Assembly (NCBI GenBank): GCA_022778905.1
Contig: JALFRV010000230.1
Location: 1-34,161 of the forward strand
Reading direction: 5' to 3'
Length of the DNA stretch: 34,161 bases
DNA from: Prevotella sp.
GTDB taxonomy: Bacteria > Bacteroidota > Bacteroidia > Bacteroidales > Bacteroidaceae
Shown: positions 7,639-16,880 of the stretch, in pieces
Layout of the letters: each line of letters opens with the position of its first letter
How positions within the stretch are numbered: the first letter of the stretch is position 1
The notes under the pieces: model-generated
The model's database searches: none
Seen by the model: the letters and a program-made list of their open reading frames with translations, nothing else
Told to the model about the DNA's origin: nothing
Program-made: the position numbers and the translations under genes

Positions 7639-10452
7639 TCAGTCGGCGAGTGGCTGCAGCGGCTGCAGGACGACCGGTCCGACCAGTCCGGAGGGCTGCG
7701 GCGACCAGGCCTTGGCGGTGAAGAGATTGTCCGATCCGCGGTTTTCGGCCTTCCGGGCGGGGAAGTTCGTGTTGTAGAAAATGCGGTAAGGCTCGCCCTT
7801 CCGGTCCATGTCGGAGATACGGTTGGCCATCAGATTGGTCACCTCGATGATCAAAGGGGTGCCCTTCTTCAGCAGGGAGGAAGGGATGTCGAGCTGATAA
7901 GGCGCACCGAGCAGCGTGCCCACGAAGGTGGTGCCGACATAGACGCGTGCCGTCTCGTGGACCTCCCCGAGTGACAGGCGCCACATCGGAGCCTTCTGTT
8001 TCAGCTTCGGCAGGGTGACGGCATAGCGTGCCGTGCCTGAGAAGGCAGCAGCATCGGCATCGAAACCCGTCCACGACTGCAGCTCGGTGGTCTCCTGTGC
8101 TTTCGGCAGGACAGGTCCGCCCTTCACGAACTCGATCTTCCAGCGGCCCTGAAGCTGCTGTGTCTGACCGGCAGGCGTATAGAACGCATAGGGCTCACCG
8201 CCCATCGCGCCGGACGATGTCTGCACGATCAGTGCCTCACCGGGCTGCAGCGAGAGGAACACACGGTTGTCCGTCACGCGCGCAAGACCCTTCCGCCCGT
8301 CCATGGGATTGAAGACGGCGGCGGCGGAAAAAGAAGTTCCCAAAGCCACCTGCCCGCTGTAGATCCGGTCGGTGGGGTTTTTGATGAAGTAACTGTAGCC
8401 TCCATCCGCGTTCTGACGACGGATGCAGCGCAGCCCTTCGGCAAACATCGGTTCCTGACTGACACCGGCTTCGCGGAGCGCAGCTGCCAGATCGGTCGCA
8501 CAGACGATCCGTCCACGGCCGCAGGAAGCCACCCCGTTGCGGAACGAAAGTCCGCCGAGCAGCGTCTGCATCTCCCGGCGGGCGGCGTCCAAACCGGCCA
8601 ATCCGGGAACGTCGGTCGGCAGATGCCTGTCGAAGATCACCGTGGCACCGTCGGCAGCGAGGGCCATCAGGCGCTTCAGTGTGGCGATCGGCATGAGCTT
8701 AGTCTCAGGTATGACGATCACGCGGTAGCGTCCGCCAGGCGTCGTCACGCCGCCGTTGAAGCCGAAGGTCTGCAACTGACGGTCGGTGAAGAGGTCCCAG
8801 TCGAAGCCGCTGTCATAGAGTTTCTGGGCGCAGTCGTGCACCTCCGGCATCTCCACACCATGGAAATGGCGGAGCATCTTGCGGTCCGGCTTCGACTGAT
8901 AGTCGCCCAAACTGTAGTAGAGCAGGATGTCCCCCGACGGGCGTCCCTGCTGCATGAAACTCTGGACACGTGCGGCATAACGGTTGAGCGTGCTGAAGTC
9001 GTCCCACCAGCTGTTGGTCGGCTGGAAGTGAACAGCGGCATAAAAGAGCCACCCCGGCCACTTGGCGTCGGAGGGCGAGTAGGCTGTGCCGTGGTAGAAC
9101 ACATGGTTCACGCCCGCCAGCCAGAATCCGTCGAGGATGTTCTTCACCTCTTCGAGGCTTGTCATGAAGTGCTCATTGGCCCACGTGGCACTCTCCGAGG
9201 AGACGAGGGGCTTGCCCATGACGTGCGCGGCCGACGGGGCTGTCTTGAGCGCAATGATGTCGCTGCCCTCGATCTCGGGCACATCGCTGGCCGCATAGAT
9301 ATCCAAAATGTTGGCCGGAGAACCGTGCCCCTGGTTGCGGATGCCTTTTCCCTGACGGGCAGCCCAGCCTTGCCAGCCCTTGGTATAGACGTTGACGAGC
9401 AGACTGTCGATCGTCATGCGGTAGTCGTAGAGCACCCGCATGTTCAGCTCCTCGGTATCCTTGCCCATCAAGGCGGGCAGGTGGTCCTGCAGGCGGTAAT
9501 GGTTCAGATGATAGAAATGATCGAAGATGCGGTCCGTGTAGTCGGATTCGCCCTCGGCATCGTCCACCTCGTAAGAGTCGTTGAAATAGTAGCGCAGATG
9601 GGAGAGATCGCGGCCGCGGAAGGCATCGTCAAACTTCTGCAGATACTGATGCAGCGCGTCGGCCGAGAAATGGTCAATGACGAAGCCCTCTCCGCCGGGA
9701 GCCGCACGCTCCACCATCTTGCCATGGTCGCCCTTGAAGATCGCGCAGAGCAGCCAATTGCCCTTCGGCGCCTTCCACGTCAGCTGTCCGTCCTTCACCA
9801 AGGAGGTCAGGTCGACGGCACCGGAATATTGCCCACCCTCAGCCCGATAGGCCATCAGCGTGACCAAAGGCAACGTTTTCGCAAATCTGACTTGATCGAA
9901 TGCGATCTCCTGCAGGTCACCATTGGCCTGCAAAGGATACTTCAGCTCGTCGGGGCGGATGGTTTTGCTGCCCTGAAAGCGCACGCGCGGTGCCTGCTCA
10001 CAGCTGACTTTCAGGTTGACCACACGGCCTCCCGTCACTTCATAGCTCTCCATCCGCAGGCTCTTGGATGCCGACTCGTCGGTCACCCACGGCCCTCCGA
10101 AAGGCCAGCCCGAGGCATTGGCCAGGTCGACACCGATGTCGAGGCGCTTCGCCTCTTCCAATGTATAGGTGAAAGCATCCACCCATCGGGGCGACAGATA
10201 GGTAAGGTTCTTGCGCTCGGAACCCCGAACGCCATAGATGGGTGTGACCTCCACGCCGCCCAAACCGGCTTGCGCATAGGCCTCAAGCGACTTCTTCAGC
10301 TCGGATTGTTCCACGGCACTGCCCTGCCACCACCACCGCGTCCACGGCTTCATGGTGGGCTTGACGACGGGCCACTGCGGTCCGCTCTGGGCAAAGACGC
10401 CTGCCGGCAGCAGTGCCAGCAGGACCAGGAGTTGTTTCAGCATGTATTTCAT
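7639..10452 (-). CDS. Alpha-L-rhamnosidase, GH106 family
   Basis: This is a 937-residue secreted protein (signal peptide MKYMLKQLLVLLALLPAGVFAQ). The segment PWTRWWWQGSAVEQSELKKS followed by AQAGLGGVEVTPIYGVRGSE is characteristic of GH106 rhamnosidases, and the length is typical for that family. A TIM-barrel-like core fills the first two thirds. The C-terminal region (ARYAVTLPKL ... WRLSLGEVHETARVYVG ... NLMANRISDMDRKG) resembles a galactose-binding-like jelly roll. GH106 enzymes remove terminal alpha-L-rhamnose from rhamnogalacturonans and related glycans. The gene begins 17 bp after the GH28 gene and is followed 52 bp later by a GH43-like gene, consistent with one transcript. Met4 is an alternative start. 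Confidence 0.9.
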   Translation of the reverse strand: MKYMLKQLLVLLALLPAGVFAQSGPQWPVVKPTMKPWTRWWWQGSAVEQSELKKSLEAYAQAGLGGVEVTPIYGVRGSERKNLTYLSPRWVDAFTYTLEEAKRLDIGVDLANASGWPFGGPWVTDESASKSLRMESYEVTGGRVVNLKVSCEQAPRVRFQGSKTIRPDELKYPLQANGDLQEIAFDQVRFAKTLPLVTLMAYRAEGGQYSGAVDLTSLVKDGQLTWKAPKGNWLLCAIFKGDHGKMVERAAPGGEGFVIDHFSADALHQYLQKFDDAFRGRDLSHLRYYFNDSYEVDDAEGESDYTDRIFDHFYHLNHYRLQDHLPALMGKDTEELNMRVLYDYRMTIDSLLVNVYTKGWQGWAARQGKGIRNQGHGSPANILDIYAASDVPEIEGSDIIALKTAPSAAHVMGKPLVSSESATWANEHFMTSLEEVKNILDGFWLAGVNHVFYHGTAYSPSDAKWPGWLFYAAVHFQPTNSWWDDFSTLNRYAARVQSFMQQGRPSGDILLYYSLGDYQSKPDRKMLRHFHGVEMPEVHDCAQKLYDSGFDWDLFTDRQLQTFGFNGGVTTPGGRYRVIVIPETKLMPIATLKRLMALAADGATVIFDRHLPTDVPGLAGLDAARREMQTLLGGLSFRNGVASCGRGRIVCATDLAAALREAGVSQEPMFAEGLRCIRRQNADGGYSYFIKNPTDRIYSGQVALGTSFSAAAVFNPMDGRKGLARVTDNRVFLSLQPGEALIVQTSSGAMGGEPYAFYTPAGQTQQLQGRWKIEFVKGGPVLPKAQETTELQSWTGFDADAAAFSGTARYAVTLPKLKQKAPMWRLSLGEVHETARVYVGTTFVGTLLGAPYQLDIPSSLLKKGTPLIIEVTNLMANRISDMDRKGEPYRIFYNTNFPARKAENRGSDNLFTAKAWSPQPSGLVGPVVLQPLQPLAD

Positions 10453-10469
10453 ATGGCTGTATGGATGAT

Positions 10470-11801
10470 TTAGTGTTTGAAGATGACGTTTTCGACCTTG
10501 CAGTTCTGGATGAACGACGTGTCCATCTTGCCCACCGGGTCGCTGATCTGACAGTTTTCGAATGTCACGTTGCGGACATCATACTGGTCCGAAGCATTGA
10601 CCATGTAGAACCCTTGCGTGCATGTGAGGTTCACGTTGCGCAATGTGACGCTGTCAACGAATGAACGCGGCATGTCCTCACGTGGCAAACGGTTGTAGAA
10701 CTGCGTCCAGCGGTTGACCGAAAAGCCTTTTCTGGTCATGCCGGAACAATTCTCCACCAGCACGTGAGTATAGCGCTGGGGCGTGTCGGGACGCATTTTG
10801 AAGAGGATAAGGTTGGACGTTCCGTCGAACGTACAGTCGCGCAGGATGACGTTCCGGTCATCAAACGACTCGCTTCCGAAGGTGATTCCGGCTCCCGCAC
10901 GTCCGTAACGGCAGTGCTGGATGATCACGTTGCGGCAGGCTCCGTTGCCGGCGATCGTGTCGACCCATGTGCCCTTGCCGCCCTTCAGGCAGACGGCGTC
11001 GTCGCTGACGTTCATGTAACAGCCGTGGACAAGCACGTCCTCGACCACGTCTAAGTCCAACGCATCGCTGCTGGGAGCACGCAGGCCCTCGGTCGGCGCA
11101 TAGATATAGCAGTTCAGGTATTTCACGCGCTTGCAACGATAGATATGGTTTGTCCAGAATCCGGGATTGATGAGGCGCACGCCGGAGACCGTCACGTCGT
11201 TCGAATTGGAAATATATACCAATCGCGGACGCAGCGCCTCGAGGTTCGTGCACTTAGGATTGACCTTCCGGCGAAGCCAGAATTCCTCCCAGAAACGCCG
11301 TCCGTTGCCGTTGATCGTGCCCTTGCCGGAGATTGAGAAGCCGTCTACGCCGTCGGCATTGACAAGGGCCGCGAAGTAGTCAAGGGTCTGGCCTTCGAGC
11401 CGGGTCTTGACAATGGCATAGTCGGCGATGGCGTCCGTCCCTTTCAGAACGGCTCCTTCGCTCATCATGAGATGCGTGCGGGGCTTGAAGAACAATGATC
11501 CGGAAAGGAAAGTGCCGCGCGGAAAGACGATCACGCCACCGCCCTCGGCGGAACACTGGTCAATGACGCGCTGGATGGCCTCGGTCTGTACGACGGTCGA
11601 ATCATTCCTCACGCCGTAGCTCGTGATCATATAGGGACGGCCGAGTCGGCTTACGTCGGTCTCAGTGGTATCGGCAAACCAGGCCGGAATGGGTGTCCCG
11701 TCGGGGAAGAGCTGCCGTCTTGCCTTTTCCTTTCTGGCATCTGCCGGCGCAAGAACAACGGTCATCGCCAGCAAAATCAACAAAATGGTCTTTGCTTTCA
11801 A
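10470..11801 (-). CDS. GH28-family pectin-degrading protein with altered active site
   Basis: This is a 443-residue protein with a signal peptide ending near ADARK. It is a GH28 right-handed beta-helix: SYGVRNDSTVVQTEAIQRVI, then GGGVIVFPRGTFLSGSL. Expected catalytic aspartates are present: Asp246 in SSDALDLD (the NTD position) and Asp267-Asp268 in NVSDDAVCLKGG. The third GH28 motif, normally GHG followed by x-x-GSE, reads GAGITFGSE at residues 303-311, with Ala in place of His. The fourth, normally RIK, reads FKMRPD. The family hydrolyses galacturonic-acid linkages in pectin; with this motif it may be altered or impaired in catalysis. It is first in the operon with GH106 and GH43-like genes, behind its own probable promoter. 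Confidence 0.88.
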   Translation of the reverse strand: MKAKTILLILLAMTVVLAPADARKEKARRQLFPDGTPIPAWFADTTETDVSRLGRPYMITSYGVRNDSTVVQTEAIQRVIDQCSAEGGGVIVFPRGTFLSGSLFFKPRTHLMMSEGAVLKGTDAIADYAIVKTRLEGQTLDYFAALVNADGVDGFSISGKGTINGNGRRFWEEFWLRRKVNPKCTNLEALRPRLVYISNSNDVTVSGVRLINPGFWTNHIYRCKRVKYLNCYIYAPTEGLRAPSSDALDLDVVEDVLVHGCYMNVSDDAVCLKGGKGTWVDTIAGNGACRNVIIQHCRYGRAGAGITFGSESFDDRNVILRDCTFDGTSNLILFKMRPDTPQRYTHVLVENCSGMTRKGFSVNRWTQFYNRLPREDMPRSFVDSVTLRNVNLTCTQGFYMVNASDQYDVRNVTFENCQISDPVGKMDTSFIQNCKVENVIFKH

Positions 11802-11867
11802 AACAGATAAGTCATTAAGTGGTTATTTTTTGAATATTGTTGATCAGTCTATCAGTAGATCTGCATG

Positions 11868-11900
11868 CAAATGTACGAAAAAGAAATGAATTTAGCTAAA
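11868..11900 (-). promoter_or_regulatory. Probable promoter of the GH28-GH106-GH43 operon
   Basis: On the minus strand the -7 box TACATTTG (11875-11868) matches the Bacteroidetes TAnnTTTG consensus. A TTTA at 11900-11897, 21 nt upstream, is a weak -33 element. The start codon of the GH28 gene is at 11801, giving a leader of roughly 60 nt. Confidence 0.55.
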
Positions 11901-11914
11901 ATCAAAAACAACAT

Positions 11915-11945
11915 TTTGCGAAACGGATAAAAATACATAACTTTG
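11915..11945 (+). promoter_or_regulatory. Strong Bacteroidetes promoter for the SpmAB-like gene
   Basis: TTTG (11915-11918), a 19-nt spacer and TAACTTTG (11938-11945) match both boxes of the Bacteroidetes housekeeping promoter. The start codon follows only 7 nt after the -7 box, so the transcript probably starts at or within a few bases of ATG. Confidence 0.8.
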
Positions 11946-11952
11946 CACCTGT

Positions 11953-13179
11953 ATGGTGCTTAACTACATCTGGATAGCATTCTTTCTCATTGCATTCCTG
12001 TTTGGAGCGATCCAACTGGCTATGGGGAACACGACGGTTTTTCAGCAAATCGTTGATTCGACTTTCGATTCTTCCAAGAACGCATTTGAAATTTCGTTGG
12101 GACTGACGGGTGTTCTCGCTCTCTGGCTCGGCATCATGCGGATCGGAGAGCAGGCAGGCGTCGTCAACGTATTGGCAAGATTGCTCAGCCCGGTGTTCTC
12201 CAAGCTCTTTCCGGACATCCCGAAAAACCACCCCGTCATGGGCAGCATCTTCATGAATATCGCCAGTAACATGCTGGGATTAGACAATGCCGCCACGCCT
12301 ACAGGACTGAAAGCGATGGCCCAGATGCAGGAACTGAATGCGCAAAAGGATACCGCCACCAACCCCATGATCATGTTCTTGGTGCTCAACACGTCCGGAT
12401 TGACCGTCATCCCGACAACGATTCTGGCCTTTCGTGCATCGTATGGCGCCGCCTCACCTACCGATGTCTTCATCCCCATACTGCTTGCGACGACTGTGGC
12501 CACGCTTGCCGGCATCATCATCACGTCGCTCTGGCAGCGGATCAACATCTTCCAGCCCGTGCTGATGGCAACTCTCTTGGGACTGTGTGGCGTTGTCGGC
12601 ATCGTCATCTGGGGATTCGGGCAGATGGACAAGGACACGATGGGGACGGTGACCTCGGTGGCTTCGAATCTCATCTTGTTCGGCATCATCACGCTCTTCA
12701 TCCTTGCGGGCTTCCGGAAGCGGATCAATGTCTATGACGCATTCATCGACGGGGCGAAAGAGGGATTCACTACGGCCGTCCGGATCATCCCCTATCTCGT
12801 CGCCATATTGGTAGGTGTGGGCGTCTTTCGGGCATCCGGCGCGATGGACATGTTGATCAACGGCATTGCCTGGTGCGTGAATGCGTGCGGGCTGAACAGT
12901 GACTTTGTCGGTGCCTTGCCTACCGCCTTGATGAAACCGTTGAGTGGTTCGGGCGCCCGAGGACTGATGCTCGAGGCGATGAAAAACTACGGGCCGGACA
13001 GCTTCGTGGGACGTCTGAGCTGCATATTCCAGGGATCTACGGACACCACCTTTTATATATTGGCAGTCTACTTCGGCAGTATCAGCGTCAAATATACCCG
13101 TCACGCCGTGGCCTGCGGCCTCCTCGCCGACCTTGCAGGTGTAGTCGCCGCCATCTTCATTGCCTATCTCTTTTTCTAA
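11953..13179 (+). CDS. Fused SpmA-SpmB nucleoside-recognition (Gate) domain membrane protein
   Basis: This is a 408-residue polytopic membrane protein. The N-terminal half is SpmA-like: it starts MVLNYIWIAFFLIAF and contains STFDSSKNAFEISLGLTGVL and NMLGLDNAATPTGLKAMAQM. The C-terminal half, from about residue 215, is SpmB-like (GALPTALMKPLSGSGARGLM, CIFQGSTDTTFYILAVYFGS). In spore formers these are two separate spore-maturation proteins; in Bacteroidetes a fused version is common, and its role outside sporulation is not established. Gate-domain proteins are thought to be transporters. MVLNYIW is the expected family start, supporting ATG at 11953 despite the near absence of a leader. A flippase gene follows 75 bp later. 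Confidence 0.9.
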   Translation: MVLNYIWIAFFLIAFLFGAIQLAMGNTTVFQQIVDSTFDSSKNAFEISLGLTGVLALWLGIMRIGEQAGVVNVLARLLSPVFSKLFPDIPKNHPVMGSIFMNIASNMLGLDNAATPTGLKAMAQMQELNAQKDTATNPMIMFLVLNTSGLTVIPTTILAFRASYGAASPTDVFIPILLATTVATLAGIIITSLWQRINIFQPVLMATLLGLCGVVGIVIWGFGQMDKDTMGTVTSVASNLILFGIITLFILAGFRKRINVYDAFIDGAKEGFTTAVRIIPYLVAILVGVGVFRASGAMDMLINGIAWCVNACGLNSDFVGALPTALMKPLSGSGARGLMLEAMKNYGPDSFVGRLSCIFQGSTDTTFYILAVYFGSISVKYTRHAVACGLLADLAGVVAAIFIAYLFF

Positions 13180-13254
13180 GAGAAGGGAAAGGTCAATCAA
13201 CCAAAAGACTTATTCAAGAAGCGTGGAACATAGGAATCAAGAAGAGAAACAACA

Positions 13255-14745
13255 ATGGCGAACTTAAAATCATTGGCTAAAGACACGGCGATCTATGGCA
13301 TCAGCAGCATTGCCGGGAAGTTTATCAACTATCTGCTTGTGCCGATCCAGACGGCTGCATGGGCTGCTTCGGGGGGCCAGTACGGTGTCGTGACCAATGT
13401 GTATGCCTACACCGCACTGCTCTTAGTCATCCTCACCTACGGCATGGAGACCACTTTCTTCCGCTATGTGAACAAGTCTGAGGAGAACCCAACGACAGTC
13501 TATTCCACCACCTTGCTGTCTGTGGGTGCCACGTCGCTGCTCTTCATCGCCGCCATACAGCTGTTCTTAGGGCCGATCGCCACATGGATGGGCTATGCGA
13601 ACCATAGGGATTGGGTGGCCGTCATGTTCATCTGCGTCGCCGTCGACGCCTTCAAGAGCATCCCCTTTGCCTATCTGCGCTACAAAAAGCGTCCGATCAA
13701 GTTTGCCGCCATACAGTTGGCGAACGTTTTCCTGAACATTCTTTTCAACATTCTCTACCTCTTCGTGCTTCCGGCATTGCGGCTCAATCCCTTCGGCCTC
13801 TACGACGAGCAGTTCACATTGGATGTGGGCATGGTCTTCTACATCAATCTCGCGTGCACGGGTTTGGTCACGCTCATGTTCTGGAAGGAGCTGACCGGCT
13901 TCCGCTACCGTTTCGACTTCCAGCTCTGGAAGCGCATGCTGCGCTACGCATGGCCGCTGCTTATCCTCGGCATAGCCGGCATCCTGAACCAGACATTCGA
14001 CAAGATCGCTTTCCCGTTCCTCTACCATGGCAACGACGCGAAGGCCGAACTGAGCATCTACGGTGCCACCGTGAAGATCGCCATGATCATGGCCATGATC
14101 ACCCAGGCATTCCGCTACGCCTACGAACCGTTCGTTTTCGGAAAGGCAAAGGACAAGGACAACCGCGAGACTTACGCCAAGGCGATGAAATTCTTCGTCA
14201 TTTTCACGCTCTTGGCATTCCTCCTTGTGGTGGGCTACATGGACATCCTGCGCCACGTCATACCCAATCGCGACTACTGGGCAGGCCTCCGCGTGGTGCC
14301 CATCGTCATGGCGGCGGAGATCATGATGGGCATTTATTTCAATCTGTCTTTCTGGTACAAGCTCATCGACCGGACCATCTGGGGGGCTTACTTCAGCGGC
14401 ATCGGATGTGTGGTGCTTATCGCCGTGAACGTCATCTTCGTGCCGCGCTACAGTTACATGGCCTGCGCATGGGGCGGATTTGCAGGCTATGGCACCGCCA
14501 TGCTGCTCAGTTACTTCGTCGGACAGAAATACTATCCGGTCAACTATCCGGTCAAGGAGATCATGCGCTACGTGCTGCTGGCCTTCGTGCTCTTTGTCGG
14601 CATGAGCGCCGCCAACGACTTCCTCGGCGTGCTGCCGGCCCTGATCGTCAACACGCTGCTGATGGCTGTCTTCGTGGCTTACTTGGTGAAGCGCGACTTC
14701 CCGCTGTCTTCACTCCCCGTTATCGGTAAACATTTTAAACACTAA
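13255..14745 (+). CDS. MOP-superfamily oligosaccharide flippase-like protein
   Basis: This is a 496-residue integral membrane protein with about 12-14 predicted hydrophobic segments. The start LAKDTAIYGISSIAGKFINY and the segment GQYGVVTNVYAYTALLLVIL are typical of Wzx/MurJ-like polysaccharide exporters of the MOP superfamily. Such proteins flip lipid-linked sugars across the inner membrane. No glycosyltransferase genes flank it, so its substrate cannot be inferred from context; a widely conserved housekeeping role is possible. It is 75 bp downstream of the SpmAB-like gene and only 3 bp upstream of the S46 peptidase gene, so the three are likely co-transcribed and translation of the peptidase may be coupled. 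Confidence 0.88.
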   Translation: MANLKSLAKDTAIYGISSIAGKFINYLLVPIQTAAWAASGGQYGVVTNVYAYTALLLVILTYGMETTFFRYVNKSEENPTTVYSTTLLSVGATSLLFIAAIQLFLGPIATWMGYANHRDWVAVMFICVAVDAFKSIPFAYLRYKKRPIKFAAIQLANVFLNILFNILYLFVLPALRLNPFGLYDEQFTLDVGMVFYINLACTGLVTLMFWKELTGFRYRFDFQLWKRMLRYAWPLLILGIAGILNQTFDKIAFPFLYHGNDAKAELSIYGATVKIAMIMAMITQAFRYAYEPFVFGKAKDKDNRETYAKAMKFFVIFTLLAFLLVVGYMDILRHVIPNRDYWAGLRVVPIVMAAEIMMGIYFNLSFWYKLIDRTIWGAYFSGIGCVVLIAVNVIFVPRYSYMACAWGGFAGYGTAMLLSYFVGQKYYPVNYPVKEIMRYVLLAFVLFVGMSAANDFLGVLPALIVNTLLMAVFVAYLVKRDFPLSSLPVIGKHFKH

Positions 14746-14748
14746 AAT

Positions 14749-16860
14749 ATGAAAAGATCAACTTTCATACTCTCTGCGCTCCTCGCCGCGACGCCCTTGA
14801 TGGCCGACGAAGGCATGTGGACGCTCTACAATCTGCCCAAGGCGGTCTATGAACAGATGCAGGCCGAGGGCTTCCGAGTTCCCTACGACGGCATCTATCA
14901 GGGCAAGGACGCCATCAAGAATGCCGTGGTCAACTTCTCCGGATACTGCTCGGGCGTCGTGGTCTCACCTGACGGGCTGGTCTTTACCAACCATCATTGC
15001 GGCTTCGAAGCAATCCGAAGCCATTCGACCGTGGAGCATGACTACATGCTGAACGGATTCTACGCGAAGACCTATGCGGACGAATTACCCAACGAGAACA
15101 TGTTTGTGAGCTTCATGGTGAGCCAGGATGACATCACGGCAAGGCTCCGCGCGCTCGGCATCGACGGCAGGAGCAATGACGGCAGGGCTTTCCTGATCGA
15201 CTCATTGCAGAATGCCATGACCGACTCCATCAAGAAGATCGACGCCACCTTGCATGTGGACATCGACCCGTTCTACGAAGGCAACCGCTACTATGCCACC
15301 GTCTACCGAGACTTCACCGATCTCCGGCTGGTCTTTACCGTACCGAAATCGATGGGCAAATACGGCGGAGAGACGGACAACTGGATGTGGCCGCGCCAGA
15401 CGTGCGACTTCTCCGTGTTCCGCATCTACGCCGACCCGAAGACCAACAAGCCGGCCAAGTACAGCAAGGACAACGTGCCTTACCGCCCCGAACACTGGGC
15501 ACCCGTGTCCCTTCAGGGCTATCAGGACGGCGACTTTGCCATGACCGTGGGCTACCCGGGATCGACCAGCCGTTACCTCTCGTCATTCGGGATCCGCGAA
15601 AGGCGCGATGCCCAGAACGAGCCACGTGCCCAGGTGCGCGGCGTCAAGCAGCAAGTGATGCAGCGACACATGCGGGCCAGCGAGGCCGTACGCATCAAAT
15701 ACGACAGCAAATATGCGCAGAGTGCCAACTACTGGAAGAACTCCATCGGCATGAACAAGTGCATTGACTCGATCGGAATCATCAGCCAGAAGCAGGCCTA
15801 TGAGCATCGCATCCAGGCCTGGATGGACTCAACGGGCTATCTGAAGGGCAAACTCGACTTCGCCATCATGTCACGCCTCTACGCCAAGCGCGCTGATGCC
15901 ATGCGCGCGCTGATGTACTATCGCGAGACCTTCCGTGGCACCAACGAGTTCTCCACGCGTGCCATGCGCCTCAATCACATCGAGCTTCAGGGGCCGAAAG
16001 ACAAGCCGAAGAAGCAGTATGCGCTCTTCAAGGACAACAGTGACACCTGGGACGCCGCACTCGACAAGGAGGTCTTCGCCACGCTCCTGCGCAATTACCG
16101 CCAGAAAGTGGACGCGCGTTACCTGCCCGGATTCTACAAACTCATCGACAGCAGGTTCAACGGCGACTACACGGCCTATGTCAATTACCTCTACGAGAGG
16201 AGCTTCCTCATGAAGAGCGGACAGAAGATCTACGTCAATAAGAAGAATTATCTCAAGGATCCGGGTGTACAGTACGGTCTCGACCTGCTTGAAGTGGAAG
16301 GCGCGATACGTGCCGAAATGGACGGCATCAACGACAGCATCGACCGGCAGGAGCAATATCTCTGCGACGCAAAGGTGCGCATGGAGGAAGACATGCCTCA
16401 CTACAGCGACGCCAACTTCACCATGCGACTCAGCTATGGACAGGTAGGCGGCTTCACCTTGGGCGGTGCACCGTCGGGCTATTACACCACGGCGGAGAGC
16501 TTGGTGCGCAAGATGGAGACCGGCGAACGGGTGCCCGACTACTACGCCGAACCGATCATGAAGGAGCTGATGAGCAGTTCCGACTTCGGCCCATACACCG
16601 ACCGCACCTCCGGCAAGATGCAACTCTGCTTCCTGACCAATAACGACATCACCGGCGGAAACAGCGGATCGCCCATGTTCGACGGCCAAGGACGCCTCAT
16701 CGGACTGGCTTTCGACGGCAACTGGGACAGCCTCTCGAGCGACATCTTCTTTGATTCGAAGCTCGCGCGCTGCATCGGTGTCGACATCCGCTACGTGCTC
16801 TACATGATGGACAAGTGGGGACACGCCGACCGACTGCTGAAGGAAATCAATGCCCGATAG
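14749..16860 (+). CDS. dpp7: S46 family dipeptidyl-peptidase, DPP7 type
   Basis: This is a 703-residue secreted serine peptidase with a signal peptide ending near LMADEG. The mature end DEGMWTLYNLP is the family hallmark. Catalytic residues are visible: His83 in TNHHCGF, Asp220 in WPRQTCDFSVFR and Ser639 in GGNSGSPMF. Eighteen residues after the serine, LAFDGNWD has Gly657 where acidic-specific DPP11 enzymes carry Arg, so DPP7-like preference for hydrophobic P1 residues is predicted. S46 peptidases remove dipeptides from oligopeptides in the periplasm of Bacteroidetes, feeding amino acid uptake. The length matches the family. It starts 3 bp after the flippase gene and is followed by the first copy of a 112-bp repeat that includes its terminator. 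Confidence 0.95.
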   Translation: MKRSTFILSALLAATPLMADEGMWTLYNLPKAVYEQMQAEGFRVPYDGIYQGKDAIKNAVVNFSGYCSGVVVSPDGLVFTNHHCGFEAIRSHSTVEHDYMLNGFYAKTYADELPNENMFVSFMVSQDDITARLRALGIDGRSNDGRAFLIDSLQNAMTDSIKKIDATLHVDIDPFYEGNRYYATVYRDFTDLRLVFTVPKSMGKYGGETDNWMWPRQTCDFSVFRIYADPKTNKPAKYSKDNVPYRPEHWAPVSLQGYQDGDFAMTVGYPGSTSRYLSSFGIRERRDAQNEPRAQVRGVKQQVMQRHMRASEAVRIKYDSKYAQSANYWKNSIGMNKCIDSIGIISQKQAYEHRIQAWMDSTGYLKGKLDFAIMSRLYAKRADAMRALMYYRETFRGTNEFSTRAMRLNHIELQGPKDKPKKQYALFKDNSDTWDAALDKEVFATLLRNYRQKVDARYLPGFYKLIDSRFNGDYTAYVNYLYERSFLMKSGQKIYVNKKNYLKDPGVQYGLDLLEVEGAIRAEMDGINDSIDRQEQYLCDAKVRMEEDMPHYSDANFTMRLSYGQVGGFTLGGAPSGYYTTAESLVRKMETGERVPDYYAEPIMKELMSSSDFGPYTDRTSGKMQLCFLTNNDITGGNSGSPMFDGQGRLIGLAFDGNWDSLSSDIFFDSKLARCIGVDIRYVLYMMDKWGHADRLLKEINAR

Positions 16861-16880
16861 GCACAACGGAGAACGGATCA

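Noticed and set aside
8623-10473. 616-aa ORF on the plus strand
   Set aside because: It is antisense to the GH106 gene and typical of high-GC shadow frames.
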